DNA of 64,000 bases from Hymenobacter plasmatis. GTDB taxonomy: Bacteria > Bacteroidota > Bacteroidia > Cytophagales > Hymenobacteraceae. Positions 54,660 to 63,649 of the stretch are shown piece after piece. The DNA lies in contig NZ_JAJFAW010000019.1 of assembly GCF_020711255.1 (NCBI RefSeq), forward strand, positions 45,533 to 109,532. Reading direction: 5' to 3'. How positions within the stretch are numbered: the first letter of the stretch is position 1; the number at the start of each line of letters is the position of its first letter. The notes below the pieces were generated by a model that had not been told where the DNA came from, did not search any database, and was given only the letters and a program-made list of their open reading frames with translations. Made by a program: the position numbers and the translations under genes.

Positions 54660-55397
54660 ATGAAAAGCGTCTTTCACATTTTAGTAGCGGCTTCGGCGGT
54701 GGCCGCGCTTCCGTTTCTCGGGGCCCAAGCCCAAACCACTCGCAAGCCGGCACCTCGCCCCGCGGCTACCAAGCCAACTGCTAAACCAGCTTCTAAACCA
54801 ACTCCCGCGCCGGCCTCTCAACCCAAAGCTCAGCCGGCACCCGCATCCGAGCCGGAGCCGTCGCTGCTCGAAACCGCGCTTCCCACCACTTTCACTACTG
54901 GTCCCTTTCAGGTCGGCACGCGAGCCATTAATTTGGGTATCGGAGTTGGCAGCCGCTACAACTACGGCATGAAGGTGATTGGCGGCAGCTCCAGCGTATC
55001 ACCTGCCATCAGCTTGTCCTATGAGAAAGGGCTGATGGCCGTGGGCCCTGGCGTGCTGGGCGCGGGCATCTTCGCGGGTTACCAGGGTGCCAAGTACGTG
55101 CTGAGCAGCGGCGATAAATGGAAATACACCGATGTCATCATGACCGTACGCGGCTCGTTTCACTACCCCGTCACGCCTGAGTTTGATGCCTATGGTGGGG
55201 TGGGCGTGGGCGTGCGGCATTCCGGCGTGTCTTTCGAAGGAAGTAACCCCAACGGCCTGGACACCAACAGTTCCACCGGCCTGGCCTACGGTCTGTTTGT
55301 AGGCGGGCGTTACTATCTATTCGAAAACTTCGGTGCTTTCGCCGAGTTAGGCTACGACCAAACCTACCTCAAAGTAGGCCTCACGGGTAAGTTCTAA
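54660..55397 (+). CDS. Outer membrane beta-barrel protein with Pro/Ala-rich linker
   Basis: The protein has 245 residues from the ATG at 54660; the open frame to 54543 precedes the signal peptide and is rejected. The signal peptide ends at GAQAQ. A Lys/Pro/Ala-rich linker of about 45 residues follows (RKPAPRPAATKPTAKPASKP). The remaining ~165 residues are alternating Gly/aromatic strands (FQVGTRAINLGIGVGSRYNY, GVGVGVRHSG, FGAFAELGYDQTYLKVGLTG), as in small 8-strand OmpA/OMP_b-brl barrels. The Lys-rich Pro linker may contact peptidoglycan or LPS. Function is unknown. Confidence 0.78.
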   Translation: MKSVFHILVAASAVAALPFLGAQAQTTRKPAPRPAATKPTAKPASKPTPAPASQPKAQPAPASEPEPSLLETALPTTFTTGPFQVGTRAINLGIGVGSRYNYGMKVIGGSSSVSPAISLSYEKGLMAVGPGVLGAGIFAGYQGAKYVLSSGDKWKYTDVIMTVRGSFHYPVTPEFDAYGGVGVGVRHSGVSFEGSNPNGLDTNSSTGLAYGLFVGGRYYLFENFGAFAELGYDQTYLKVGLTGKF

Positions 55398-55453
55398 ACG
55401 CCGTCGGCTCAACCTGCTCTTCTTGGGCTGAATTCCAAGCATTCTGGCAAACA

Positions 55454-55484
55454 AAAAGCCCCTGCCAAATCAGCAGGGGCTTTT
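55454..55484. terminator. Bidirectional terminator before clpP 3' end
   Basis: Arms AAAAGCCCCTGC (55454-55465) and GCAGGGGCTTTT (55473-55484), perfect, between the convergent barrel gene and clpP. Confidence 0.85.
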
Positions 55485-55521
55485 CTTATCAAATGACTCC
55501 GAAGAGTTCCACTATATGTAA

Positions 55522-56229
55522 TTAGTCTTTCTTCTTCTCCAGCACCTCGTCAATCAGGCCGTATTCCTTGGCCTCATCGGCACGCATCCAGTAGTCGCGG
55601 TCCGAGTTGTCGTGGATTTCTTGGTAGGTCTTGCCGGTGTGTTGGGCCAAAATGTCATACAGCTCTTTCTTTAGCTTCAGAATCTCGCGGGCCGTGATTT
55701 CAATATCCGACGACTGACCCTGCGCGCCGCCCGAGGGCTGGTGAATCATCACGCGGGCGTGGGGGAGGGCTGAGCGTTTGTTGGCGGCACCACCGGCCAG
55801 CAACACGGCACCCATCGAAGCCGCGAGGCCGGTGCAAATCGTGGCCACGTCGGGGTTCACGTACTGCATGGTGTCGTAGATGCCCAGGCCGGCATACACC
55901 GAGCCACCGGGCGAGTTGATATAAAGCAGAATGTCTTTTTTGGCATCGGCCGATTCCAGAAACAGCATCTGGGCCGTCAGGATGTTGGCTACATAATCAT
56001 CTACGGCCGTGCCCAGGAACACAATCCGGTCCATGATGAGGCGCGAAAACACGTCGATTTCGGCGAAGCGCGTGGGGCGCTCCTCGATTACCGAGCGGGT
56101 CATGCCGGTGGGCAAAATGAGGCCACCGCGCGTCTGGCCTTCCACGTGTTGGATATACTGGTCCACACCCAGCCCGCTGAGGCCCTGGTGCTTAACGGCA
56201 AACTTGCGAAACTCTTGTTTATTCAGCAT
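55522..56229 (-). CDS. clpP: ATP-dependent Clp protease proteolytic subunit
   Basis: The protein has 235 residues. It forms the tetradecameric peptidase barrel used by ClpX. The catalytic triad is visible as Ser138 in AASMGA, His163 in MIHQPSGG and probably Asp212 in SDRDYWM. The ~40-residue N-terminal part is longer than the E. coli mature protein and may contain a propeptide. It lies directly downstream of tig on the same strand, the common tig-clpP order, but a hairpin between the two (56317-56348) suggests separate transcripts. Confidence 0.96.
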   Translation of the reverse strand: MLNKQEFRKFAVKHQGLSGLGVDQYIQHVEGQTRGGLILPTGMTRSVIEERPTRFAEIDVFSRLIMDRIVFLGTAVDDYVANILTAQMLFLESADAKKDILLYINSPGGSVYAGLGIYDTMQYVNPDVATICTGLAASMGAVLLAGGAANKRSALPHARVMIHQPSGGAQGQSSDIEITAREILKLKKELYDILAQHTGKTYQEIHDNSDRDYWMRADEAKEYGLIDEVLEKKKD

Positions 56230-56316
56230 TTGAAGGAAATGAGGCGCCTGCCGAAGCGTGCGCGAGTGAGGTAAGAAAGACGGGCGAAGTAAAGGAATGT
56301 TGTCGGAACCCCAACA

Positions 56317-56348
56317 AAAAAGCCCCTACGTCACCGTAAGGGCTTTTT
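56317..56348 (-). terminator. tig terminator
   Basis: Arms AAAAAGCCCCTACG (56317-56330) and CGTAAGGGCTTTTT (56335-56348), one mismatch, 27 nt past the tig stop. Confidence 0.85.
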
Positions 56349-56374
56349 GAAAAAAGGAAACTGCGGGGCTAAGC

Positions 56375-57703
56375 TTAGCTGTGCAGGGTCCGGAATTCTT
56401 CGGCCGTTACGGGCTTGTCCGTAACAACAACTTTGCCGCGGAGGTTTTCGAGCACTTTCTCTGCCAGAATGGCCTCGTACTCGCTCACGTAGTTCTTGCC
56501 GTTGTCCTGCTTCAGGAAGCTATCGGCGTAGCTGCGCATCGACTCGCGCATTTCGTCGGGCATGTTGGGCATGTTGAACTGGCCCATGATTTTGTCGAGG
56601 GTGCGGTTCACGATTTCCTCGTTGCTCACCTTCAGGCCGGCGTCTTCCACCACCTTGTTGCGAATCATGCTCCACTTCAGCTCCTTCTCGTAGTCGCTGT
56701 AGTGCTCTTCTACCTTCTCGGGCGTCAGTTTGCCTTCGTTGGCACGCACCAGCCACTTCTTGAAGAACTCGGTGGGCACCTTGATGTCCACGGTGTTCAC
56801 GAGCTGCTCCACGATGCTGTTGTTCAGCGCGCCGTCGCTCTCGCGGTCGTAGTTCGACTGGATGGTCTCGCGCACTTTGGCGTCGAACTCCTCTTGCGAA
56901 GAAACCGCCTCGGGGCCGAATACTTTATCGAACAGCTCCTGGTTGAACTCGGGAGCCGCCGTGCGGTTCACTTTCTCCACGTTCAGCACGTAGTCGCCGG
57001 TGGCAGCAGCAGCCTCTTCCTTGCTCAGGCCCGAGAAGTTCGAAATCGAAGCCGCGTCGTTGCCGAAAGCGGCCTGCAAGTCAAACGTGATAACGTCGCC
57101 AGCTTTCTTGCCGATGAAATGCGATACGTCGCCGGTCACCTTATTGAGGGGCAGCAGCACCGTGCGGCCTTCGCCTTCCTCATCGGCCTTCTTCAGCTTG
57201 CCGAACAGGTAGTCGCCGGCCTCCGAAACCTCGGGGTTGGTGGTCTCGCCGTACTGACGGGCAATCTGCTCGTTGGTTTGGCTCAGAGTCTCCTCGTCGA
57301 TGGTTACCTGGTGGCGCTCCACTTGCAGGGCACCTTCGGCGGGCAGCTCGAAGTCGGGCAGCAGGCCCAGCTCAAACTGGAAATCGAAGTCCTTGTCAGT
57401 GTCGAAATCCACGTTGCTCTGCACCGGCAGGGGCTCGCCGAGCAGCTTGATGTTGTTCTCCTTGATGTAGGAGTCCACCGCTTTGCCCAGCATTTTGTTG
57501 ATTTCCTCGGCCAGAATGCCTTTGCCGTACATCTTGCGCACCATGCCGACCGGCACCATGCCGGGGCGGAAGCCCTTCACCTGGGCGCGCTTGGTGTACT
57601 CTTTGATTTGCTTGTCAACCGTAGGCGCGTAGTCGGCTTCGGTCAGATGCACGGTCAGCAGCCCGGTCAGCTGCTCGTCGTTCTTGTCGAGGGTAATGTT
57701 CAA
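56375..57703 (-). CDS. tig: Trigger factor
   Basis: The protein has 442 residues. It is the ribosome-associated chaperone and peptidyl-prolyl isomerase that meets nascent chains. The ribosome-binding signature appears as GFRPGMVPVGMV, with Met where E. coli has Lys. The FKBP-like domain lies in the middle (EAGDYLFGKLKKADEEGEGR, FIGKKAGDVITFDL). The C-terminal helical arms follow. A tRNA-Leu gene with its own terminator lies 88 nt upstream on the same strand, so tig needs a promoter in the short gap after 57744; none with a good TAnnTTTG was recognised. Confidence 0.95.
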   Translation of the reverse strand: MNITLDKNDEQLTGLLTVHLTEADYAPTVDKQIKEYTKRAQVKGFRPGMVPVGMVRKMYGKGILAEEINKMLGKAVDSYIKENNIKLLGEPLPVQSNVDFDTDKDFDFQFELGLLPDFELPAEGALQVERHQVTIDEETLSQTNEQIARQYGETTNPEVSEAGDYLFGKLKKADEEGEGRTVLLPLNKVTGDVSHFIGKKAGDVITFDLQAAFGNDAASISNFSGLSKEEAAAATGDYVLNVEKVNRTAAPEFNQELFDKVFGPEAVSSQEEFDAKVRETIQSNYDRESDGALNNSIVEQLVNTVDIKVPTEFFKKWLVRANEGKLTPEKVEEHYSDYEKELKWSMIRNKVVEDAGLKVSNEEIVNRTLDKIMGQFNMPNMPDEMRESMRSYADSFLKQDNGKNYVSEYEAILAEKVLENLRGKVVVTDKPVTAEEFRTLHS

Positions 57704-57743
57704 AACAGGGGAGCCGGCTTCCGCTGGCCAAGTTGAAAAGTTG

Positions 57744-57775
57744 AAAAAAAGCCTCCAGCCTATGCGACTGAAGGC
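57744..57775 (-). terminator. Terminator of tRNA-Leu
   Basis: On the minus strand GCCTTCAG (57775-57768) pairs with CTGGAGGC (57758-57751), with one G-U pair, followed by seven Ts (57750-57744). Confidence 0.8.
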
Positions 57776-57790
57776 CTACATCAAATAAAG

Positions 57791-57872
57791 TGCGGATAGA
57801 GGGACTCGAACCCACACGCCTTGCGGCACCAGATCCTAAGTCTGGCACGTCTACCAATTTCGCCATATCCGC
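57791..57872 (-). tRNA. tRNA-Leu (anticodon UAG)
   Basis: Minus strand, 82 nt. The acceptor stem GCGGATA/TATCCGC is perfect with discriminator A. The anticodon arm CCAGA-CTTAGGA-TCTGG gives UAG. A variable arm (TGCCGCAAGGCG) marks a class II tRNA, and the T arm GTGGGTTCGAGTCCC has the usual TTCGA loop. CCA is not encoded. A perfect promoter precedes it and a terminator follows. Confidence 0.95.
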
Positions 57873-57907
57873 ATATGAGCACCACGCAGCCAATTGCTAC
57901 GGGCCCG

Positions 57908-57939
57908 CAAAGGTACTCGCTAAAACGATTGCACGCAAA
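57908..57939 (-). promoter_or_regulatory. Promoter of tRNA-Leu
   Basis: On the minus strand TTTG (57939-57936), a 20-nt spacer and TACCTTTG (57915-57908) match the Bacteroidota housekeeping consensus exactly. Confidence 0.8.
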
Positions 57940-58012
57940 GCCCAAGCGTAAGTAGTCGTTGTGGGGATTTTCGGGCCACCTTTTCTTCTTCTGCTTTGTT
58001 ACTTTACCTATT

Positions 58013-60226
58013 ATGCCTCCCGTTATCTCTCCCGAAGCTGAGCGCCAGGAAATCCTGCGCCACTACCGCCGCCTGCTGCGCACGGCCAAGCCCTACCTGA
58101 AAGAGGGCGACACCAAGCTCATCAAAAAGGCGTTCAATCAGAGCCTTGAGGCGCACAAGGAGATGCGCCGCAAGTCGGGCGAGCCGTACATTCTGCACCC
58201 GCTGGCCGTGGCCCAGATTGCGGTGGAGGAAATTGGGCTGGGCACGACGAGCATTGTAGCTGCCCTGCTGCACGACGTGGTGGAGGACACGCCGACGGAA
58301 ATTTCGGATATCGAGCGCGAGTTCGGCCCCAAAGTGGCCCGCATTATTGATGGGCTCACAAAAATTTCCGGCGTATTCGAGTACGGCACCAGCGAGCAGG
58401 CCGAGAACTTCCGCAAAATGCTGCTCACGCTGAGCGAAGACGTGCGCGTCATCCTCATCAAAATCGCCGACCGCCTGCACAACATGCGGACGCTCGACTC
58501 GATGCCGCGGCACAAGCAGCTCAAGATTGCCTCGGAAACCCTGTATCTGTATGCGCCGCTGGCCCACCGCCTCGGCCTCTATACTATAAAGAGTGAGCTG
58601 GAGGATTTGTACCTCAAGTTTACCGATACCGAAACTTATAACGACCTCAAGGCGAAAGTCCGCCAGAGCCAGAGCGCGCGCAACCGCTTCATTAAGGAGT
58701 TTGTGCAGCCCATCGACGATGAGCTGAAGGCGCAGGGCTTCGAGTACGAAATCAAGGGCCGGCCCAAGAGCATCTACTCCATCCTGAAGAAGATGAAAAA
58801 GCAGAACATCACCTTCGACGAGGTGTATGACCTGTTTGCCATCCGGGTGATTCTGGACGTGCCGCCGGAGCAGGAAAAAGCCGCCTGCTGGCAGGTATAC
58901 TCCATTGTGACGGACTTCTACCAGCCCAACCCCGACCGCCTGCGCGACTGGGTATCCACGCCCAAGGCTAACGGCTACGAGAGCTTGCACACCACCGTAA
59001 TGTCGCGCTCGGGCCAGTGGGTGGAGGTGCAAATCCGCTCGCGGCGCATGGACGACATCGCCGAAAAAGGCTACGCTGCGCACTGGAAATACAAGGACAC
59101 CGGCAGCATTCAGCCCGAAAGCTCTTTGGAAGGTTGGGTAAATAAGGTGCGCGAGATGCTGGAGTCCAACAATTCCAGCGCACTGGAATTCATGGACGAA
59201 TTCCGCCAGAACCTGTTCGTGAAGGAGGTGTACGCCTTTACCCCCAAAGGCAAGCTCGTAATTCTGCCCGACAAGGCCACTGCGCTGGACTTTGCCTTCG
59301 AGATTCACTCACAAATTGGGCTGCACTGTCTCGGCGCCAAAGTCAACCAGAAGCTGGAGCCGCTGAGCTACCAGCTCCACAACGGCGACCAGGTCGAAAT
59401 CCTGACCTCGCACAAGCAGCGGCCCACCAACGAGTGGCTCAACTACGTCATCACGACAAAAGCGCGGTCCAGAATCAAGGATTTTCTGCGCGACGACCGC
59501 CGGGCCAAAGCCGAGGACGGCCGCCAGCTGCTCGAAAAGCGCCTTGAGCTGATTGGCGTGCCTTTCACGCAGGAAAGCTTCAACCGGCTGCTGGCTTATT
59601 TCAATGTGCCCACGGCCCAGGAGTTTTACTACCGCTTGGCCGTGGGGCAAGTCGATGGCCGCACCATTCGGGAGTCGTTGTTCAATGCCGACAAGCCCGT
59701 GGCCAGCGTGGCCTCGGTGCTAGAGCCCAAGTCTTTCGACCACGAGGTGCAGAAAATTCGCGGCGTTCGGCCCGATATGCTCGTGGTGGGGGAGAACACC
59801 GACAAGTTCAACTATAGCATTGCGCGCTGCTGCAATCCCATTCCCGGCGACGACGTGTTTGGGTTCGAAACCGACAGCGGCATCATCATTCACCGCACCA
59901 GCTGCCCCCGCGCCGTCGATTTGATGTCGAACTACGGCAACCGCATTGTGCGCGCCAAGTGGACGGAGCAACTGGAGCTGGCTTTCTTGGCGGGCATCCG
60001 CATCAAAGGCACGGACCGGGTAGGCCTCGTCAACGACGTAACCCGCATTATCAGCACCAGTCTTAAGGTCAATATGCGGGCCATCACCGTGGACAGCAAC
60101 GACGGCATCTTCGAAGGTGAGATTATGGTCTTTGTAAACGACACCGACCACCTGAATAAGCTCATCCATCGCCTGAGCAAGGTGCACGGCGTGTTGCAGG
60201 TAGAGCGGTTTGATTCGTTGAAGTGA
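58013..60226 (+). CDS. RelA/SpoT family bifunctional (p)ppGpp synthetase/hydrolase
   Basis: The protein has 737 residues from the ATG at 58013 (MPPVISPEAERQ). It makes and degrades the alarmone (p)ppGpp in the cytoplasm. The hydrolase HD motif is H87-D88 in LLHDVVEDT. The synthetase domain contains DWVSTPKANGYESLHTT around residue 320. A TGS domain (VYAFTPKGKLVILPDKAT) follows near 405, and the C-terminus is an ACT domain with VGLVNDVTRIIS. An intact HD site supports hydrolase activity, and the synthetase motif supports synthesis. It overlaps the CHY zinc-finger gene by four bases (GTGA). Confidence 0.93.
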   Translation: MPPVISPEAERQEILRHYRRLLRTAKPYLKEGDTKLIKKAFNQSLEAHKEMRRKSGEPYILHPLAVAQIAVEEIGLGTTSIVAALLHDVVEDTPTEISDIEREFGPKVARIIDGLTKISGVFEYGTSEQAENFRKMLLTLSEDVRVILIKIADRLHNMRTLDSMPRHKQLKIASETLYLYAPLAHRLGLYTIKSELEDLYLKFTDTETYNDLKAKVRQSQSARNRFIKEFVQPIDDELKAQGFEYEIKGRPKSIYSILKKMKKQNITFDEVYDLFAIRVILDVPPEQEKAACWQVYSIVTDFYQPNPDRLRDWVSTPKANGYESLHTTVMSRSGQWVEVQIRSRRMDDIAEKGYAAHWKYKDTGSIQPESSLEGWVNKVREMLESNNSSALEFMDEFRQNLFVKEVYAFTPKGKLVILPDKATALDFAFEIHSQIGLHCLGAKVNQKLEPLSYQLHNGDQVEILTSHKQRPTNEWLNYVITTKARSRIKDFLRDDRRAKAEDGRQLLEKRLELIGVPFTQESFNRLLAYFNVPTAQEFYYRLAVGQVDGRTIRESLFNADKPVASVASVLEPKSFDHEVQKIRGVRPDMLVVGENTDKFNYSIARCCNPIPGDDVFGFETDSGIIIHRTSCPRAVDLMSNYGNRIVRAKWTEQLELAFLAGIRIKGTDRVGLVNDVTRIISTSLKVNMRAITVDSNDGIFEGEIMVFVNDTDHLNKLIHRLSKVHGVLQVERFDSLK

Positions 60227-60555
60227 AAATTGCGGCCCCCATCATCTGCCACGGCACCGGGGTAAACGAGCGCACCCAATGCGCCCACTACCATTCCGAG
60301 CGCGACATCATCGCTATCCAGTTCAAATGCTGTGAGGCCTTCTACGCCTGCATCCAGTGCCACGAAGAAGCGGCCGACCACGCCCCCGTAGTTTGGCCCA
60401 AGACGGAATTCGCAACTCAGGCCATCTATTGCGGCAATTGCAAAAGCACCCTGAGTATCGCTGAGTATCTGAGCTGCGACAACACTTGCCCCGCGTGCCA
60501 GGCAGCCTTCAACCCGGGCTGCGCCAATCATTACCATCTTTATTTCGAACGGTAA
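60223..60555 (+). CDS. CHY-type zinc finger protein
   Basis: The protein has 110 residues and starts with GTG within the stop of the rel/spoT gene. It is dense in Cys and His: CHGTGVNERTQCAHYHSE, CCEAFYACIQCHEEAADH, CGNCKSTL, and CPACQAAFNPGC. This pattern matches the CHY zinc-finger domain, which binds three zinc ions. Bacterial members are small and uncharacterised. Translational coupling to the stringent-response enzyme may reflect shared expression only. Confidence 0.85.
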   Translation: MKIAAPIICHGTGVNERTQCAHYHSERDIIAIQFKCCEAFYACIQCHEEAADHAPVVWPKTEFATQAIYCGNCKSTLSIAEYLSCDNTCPACQAAFNPGCANHYHLYFER

Positions 60556-60569
60556 AACCGAAAGCGGGC

Positions 60570-60603
60570 TTTGGCGCTTAGCTAGCCTGAGTTTCTACCT
60601 TTG
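60570..60603 (+). promoter_or_regulatory. fur promoter
   Basis: TTTG at 60570-60573, 22-nt spacer, TACCTTTG at 60596-60603, and the GTG start at 60627. Confidence 0.7.
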
Positions 60604-60626
60604 CCCAACTATACCTTATATATAAC

Positions 60627-61241
60627 GTGAATTCCCCCCAAGCCACCCGCAAGGCGCCCCAGTCACCAGCAGAATCCGCCAAAGCGGCAGGGCAGGAGGT
60701 AGGCGGCTCTTCCGAAACGGGTTACGCGGCCAAGCACACGCCCAGCGCCGCCTCCCAGGCCACCCTCAATACCGACAAGCTGGAGGAGGTGCGCAAGCTC
60801 TTCACCGCCCACCTCGAAAACAAAGGCCTGCGCAAAACCGGCGAGCGGTACGCCATCCTCGAAGAAATCTACGCCCGTTCCGGCCACTTCGACGTGGAAG
60901 AACTCTACGCAGGCATGAAGGAGCGGGGCCTGCAAGTGAGCCGCGCCACGGTTTATAATACCCTCGACTTGTTGGTGGAGCAAGGGCTCGTGAGCAAGCA
61001 TCAGTTCGGCCGCAACTTAGCTCAATATGAAAAGAGCTACGGCTACCGTCAGCACGACCACGTCATTTGCACCGAATGCCATAAAGTGGTGGAATTCTGC
61101 GACCCACGTATTCACGGCATTCAAACCATGGTGGGGGAGCTTCTGAACTTCCATATCTTGCACCATTCTTTAAATCTTTACGGCATTTGTGGCGACTGCC
61201 GTGCTCAGGCTGCCGCCCGCTCATCCGTTTCTCCCGCATGA
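60627..61241 (+). CDS. fur: Fur-family transcriptional regulator
   Basis: The protein has 204 residues from a GTG start. A low-complexity Ala/Ser/Lys extension of about 50 residues precedes the usual Fur fold. The winged helix includes KGLRKTGERYAILEEIY and SRATVYNTLDLLVEQGLV. The dimer domain has the HDHVIC metal site with Cys148-x2-Cys151 and a second pair Cys188-x2-Cys191, a structural zinc typical of many Fur proteins. It should repress iron-uptake or peroxide-stress genes with a metal cofactor; Fur and PerR cannot be told apart here. Its stop overlaps the STAS gene (ATGA). Confidence 0.88.
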   Translation: MNSPQATRKAPQSPAESAKAAGQEVGGSSETGYAAKHTPSAASQATLNTDKLEEVRKLFTAHLENKGLRKTGERYAILEEIYARSGHFDVEELYAGMKERGLQVSRATVYNTLDLLVEQGLVSKHQFGRNLAQYEKSYGYRQHDHVICTECHKVVEFCDPRIHGIQTMVGELLNFHILHHSLNLYGICGDCRAQAAARSSVSPA

Positions 61242-61588
61242 CCATCACCAGTTCCGTTCAAAACGGCATCCTGTTTATTCGCCTCGCCGGCGACCTCATC
61301 GGCAGTCCCGATACCGACCAGCTTCTCAAGTCCGTCAACGACCACTTGGGCGAAACGCTGAACTTCTGCGCCGTCGACTTATCCGAAGTCCGCTACATCA
61401 ACAGCACCGGCATTGGCGTCCTAGTCTCGCTCCTCACCAAATTCCGGAGCCGAGGCGGTGAAATGGTCCTCATCAACCCCGCCGACCACCCCAAGAAAAT
61501 GCTGGCGCTAACCAAGCTCACCAATATTTTTACCGTGGCCACCGATGAGGCCGCCGCCCGCCAACAACTAATCCCAGCCGTCCAATAG
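61238..61588 (+). CDS. STAS-domain protein (anti-sigma factor antagonist-like)
   Basis: The protein has 116 residues from the ATG at 61238, which overlaps the fur stop by four bases. The STAS fold is shown by VDLSEVRYINSTGIGVLVSL with the phosphorylatable Ser56 in the INSTGIG motif. Such proteins bind an anti-sigma kinase and release its sigma factor, or work in partner-switching modules. No kinase or phosphatase partner is encoded in the window. The stop codon at 61586-61588 lies inside the terminator hairpin. Confidence 0.87.
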   Translation: MTITSSVQNGILFIRLAGDLIGSPDTDQLLKSVNDHLGETLNFCAVDLSEVRYINSTGIGVLVSLLTKFRSRGGEMVLINPADHPKKMLALTKLTNIFTVATDEAAARQQLIPAVQ

Positions 61589-61603
61589 GGCGGCTGTTTT
61601 TTT
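61575..61603 (+). terminator. Terminator of the fur/STAS operon, overlapping the stop codon
   Basis: CAGCCGTCC (61575-61583) pairs with GGGCGGCTG (61588-61596), with one G-U pair, followed by seven Ts. Confidence 0.8.
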
Positions 61604-61730
61604 GCCATTTGCCATCCGCAAGCTTGCGACGGACCCAATGGTAGCTTTTCTCTTTAAATAATAGATTCCCTGAGCAGGCCCGGAGGCAGCAAATCCTTCC
61701 CATGTTCAGCCCGACACAAACCCATTTCAA

Positions 61731-62999
61731 ATGCCAGTAGACGTATTAGTAGGCCTCCAGTGGGGCGATGAAGGCAAAGGCAAAATCGTAGACGTACTCG
61801 CGCCCACCTATGATGCCGTAGCACGCTTCCAGGGCGGCCCCAACGCCGGCCACACCCTCACCTTCGATGGCATCAAGCACGTGCTGCACCAAGTGCCCAG
61901 CGGCATTTTCCACCCGCACATCCTCAATATTGTAGGCAATGGCGTCGTGCTCGACCCCATCGTTTTCCGCGCCGAACTCCAAAAGCTCACCGATAGGGGA
62001 GTGGATTGGGCTAAGAACCTCTACATCTCCAAGAAGGCCCAGCTCATCCTGCCCTCGCACCGCGCCCTCGACCGCATCAACGAAGAAGCCCGCGGCGGCT
62101 CCAAAATTGGTAGTACTCTTAAAGGCATCGGGCCCACGTATTCCGACAAAATCGGCCGCGTCGGCTTGCGCGTTGGCCACATTCTGCTGCCCGATTTCGA
62201 GACCCGTTATAAGGAAGCCGTTGCCCAGCATGCTTCCCTGGCTTCCCATTATAATAAGGGGCTGGAAATTGAAGAGCTAGAAGACGACTTCTTCTCCGCC
62301 GTCGCCTTCCTGCGCACCCTCCAGCTCACCGATACCGAATACCTGCTCAACGACCTGCTGAAGCAAGGCAAGCGCATTCTTGCCGAAGGCGCTCAAGGTT
62401 CCTTGTTGGATATCGACTTCGGCTCTTATCCCTACGTTACGTCTTCGAGCACCATCGCCGCAGGCGCCTGCACCGGCTTGGGCATCGCGCCCCGGCACAT
62501 TGATAAGGTATACGGTATCACCAAAGCCTATTGTACCCGTGTTGGGAGTGGCCCGTTCCCCACAGAGCTGCATGACGAAGTAGGGGAGCAGATTCGCCAG
62601 GCTGGCCGCGAGTTCGGCTCCACCACCGGCCGCCCACGCCGCACTGGCTGGATAGACCTGCCCGCCCTCCGCTACGCCATCATGCTCAACGGCGTCACCG
62701 AGCTGCACCTGATGAAAGCCGACGTGCTCGATGCCTTCACCGAAATCCAGGCTTGCACTCACTACCGCAGCGCCACCGGCGAAAGCACCCCGCAACTCCC
62801 TGACCCCGGCGAACTCACCACCATCACCCCCGAATACCGCACCCTCCCGGGCTGGAACAGTGACCTCACTACCATAACAGACGCTGCCCAACTTCCTGCC
62901 AATCTGCAAGCCTACCTGGATTTCCTGGAGCAGGAACTGCAAGTACCCATTAGCATTGTCAGCGTGGGCCCAGATAGAGTAAGCACCCTCCACCGCTAA
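61731..62999 (+). CDS. purA: Adenylosuccinate synthetase
   Basis: The protein has 422 residues, the usual length. It joins IMP and aspartate using GTP, the first committed step to AMP. The N-terminal QWGDEGKGKIVD signature includes the catalytic Asp13, and His41-type residues follow in GGPNAGHT. The second signature appears as GIGPTYSDKIGR. GAQGSLLDIDFGSYPYVTSS and STTGRPRRTGWID are also conserved. The start ATG at 61731 places GLQWGDEGKGK at residue 8. It is a monocistronic gene with a hairpin terminator at 63053. Confidence 0.97.
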   Translation: MPVDVLVGLQWGDEGKGKIVDVLAPTYDAVARFQGGPNAGHTLTFDGIKHVLHQVPSGIFHPHILNIVGNGVVLDPIVFRAELQKLTDRGVDWAKNLYISKKAQLILPSHRALDRINEEARGGSKIGSTLKGIGPTYSDKIGRVGLRVGHILLPDFETRYKEAVAQHASLASHYNKGLEIEELEDDFFSAVAFLRTLQLTDTEYLLNDLLKQGKRILAEGAQGSLLDIDFGSYPYVTSSSTIAAGACTGLGIAPRHIDKVYGITKAYCTRVGSGPFPTELHDEVGEQIRQAGREFGSTTGRPRRTGWIDLPALRYAIMLNGVTELHLMKADVLDAFTEIQACTHYRSATGESTPQLPDPGELTTITPEYRTLPGWNSDLTTITDAAQLPANLQAYLDFLEQELQVPISIVSVGPDRVSTLHR

Positions 63000-63052
63000 T
63001 TCTTGCCAAGAAAGCCACGGTAAAGCTTAACATCTACCAAGGGTAAGCCAAG

Positions 63053-63102
63053 AAAAGCGCCGTAAACTGAACCTATTGGGGACAGCTTACGGCGCTTTTT
63101 TT
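63053..63102 (+). terminator. purA terminator
   Basis: Arms AAAAGCGCCGTAA (63053-63065) and TTACGGCGCTTTT (63087-63099) with a 21-nt loop, then Ts to 63102. Confidence 0.85.
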
Positions 63103-63363
63103 ATAGTTGCCAGTCAAGCATACTACACTTCCACTACCAATTGAAAAAGCAAGCAGTGGATAAGTGAGCTTATAACAAGAGCATTAATATGAACAGGGCC
63201 TTGCCCAATGGTTGAGCTAAAAGCGACAATTGTTAGGCTTCGTGTTTAGGCTGGTTTAGCTCAACAGGGATACGTCTCTATACAGTATCATCATGCGGAC
63301 AAATTTTTCGACGCATCAATCAGACACTTACAACCTATTTGCAGGTATTTCGTAAAAGCACCC
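63103..63363. other. Gap upstream of the rRNA promoters
   Basis: No gene was found. It contains an 11-bp inverted repeat, GTTGAGCTAAA (63211-63221) and TTTAGCTCAAC (63255-63265), made of the TTGAGCTA octamer. Confidence 0.6.
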
Positions 63364-63393
63364 TTGCCGCTCCAAAAACTCCTCCTACCTTTG
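63364..63393 (+). promoter_or_regulatory. rRNA promoter P1
   Basis: TTG at 63364-63366, 19-nt spacer, TACCTTTG at 63386-63393, followed by CAGTCCC. Confidence 0.72.
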
Positions 63394-63543
63394 CAGTCCC
63401 AAAAACGTCAAACGGACTACGGGGCGCTGCGAAACGAAGGTCTCCAGCGAAATTTTTTAAATATTGGAACTCCTGCAGACCGTAGAATTGTCTACCACCT
63501 GCGGCGCTTAAAAAGCCTCGAAAGAATTTATTTTTCGAACCGC

Positions 63544-63575
63544 TTGCAAAGCCGAAAAGAGCTACCGTACCTTTG
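63544..63575 (+). promoter_or_regulatory. rRNA promoter P2
   Basis: TTG at 63544-63546, 21-nt spacer, TACCTTTG at 63568-63575, followed by CAGCCCGC. Confidence 0.72.
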
Positions 63576-63649
63576 CAGCCCGCTTCGATAGGAAGCAGAA
63601 AAATTTGAAAAGCGAGTTGAAAAGCTTCAAAAACTTTTCTTAATAAAAC

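Noticed and set aside
56381..57736. Open frame of about 450 codons opposite trigger factor
   Set aside because: Antisense shadow of tig with no recognisable domain.
63364..63591. 75-codon open frame in the rRNA leader
   Set aside because: It overlaps two rRNA promoters and has no coding character.
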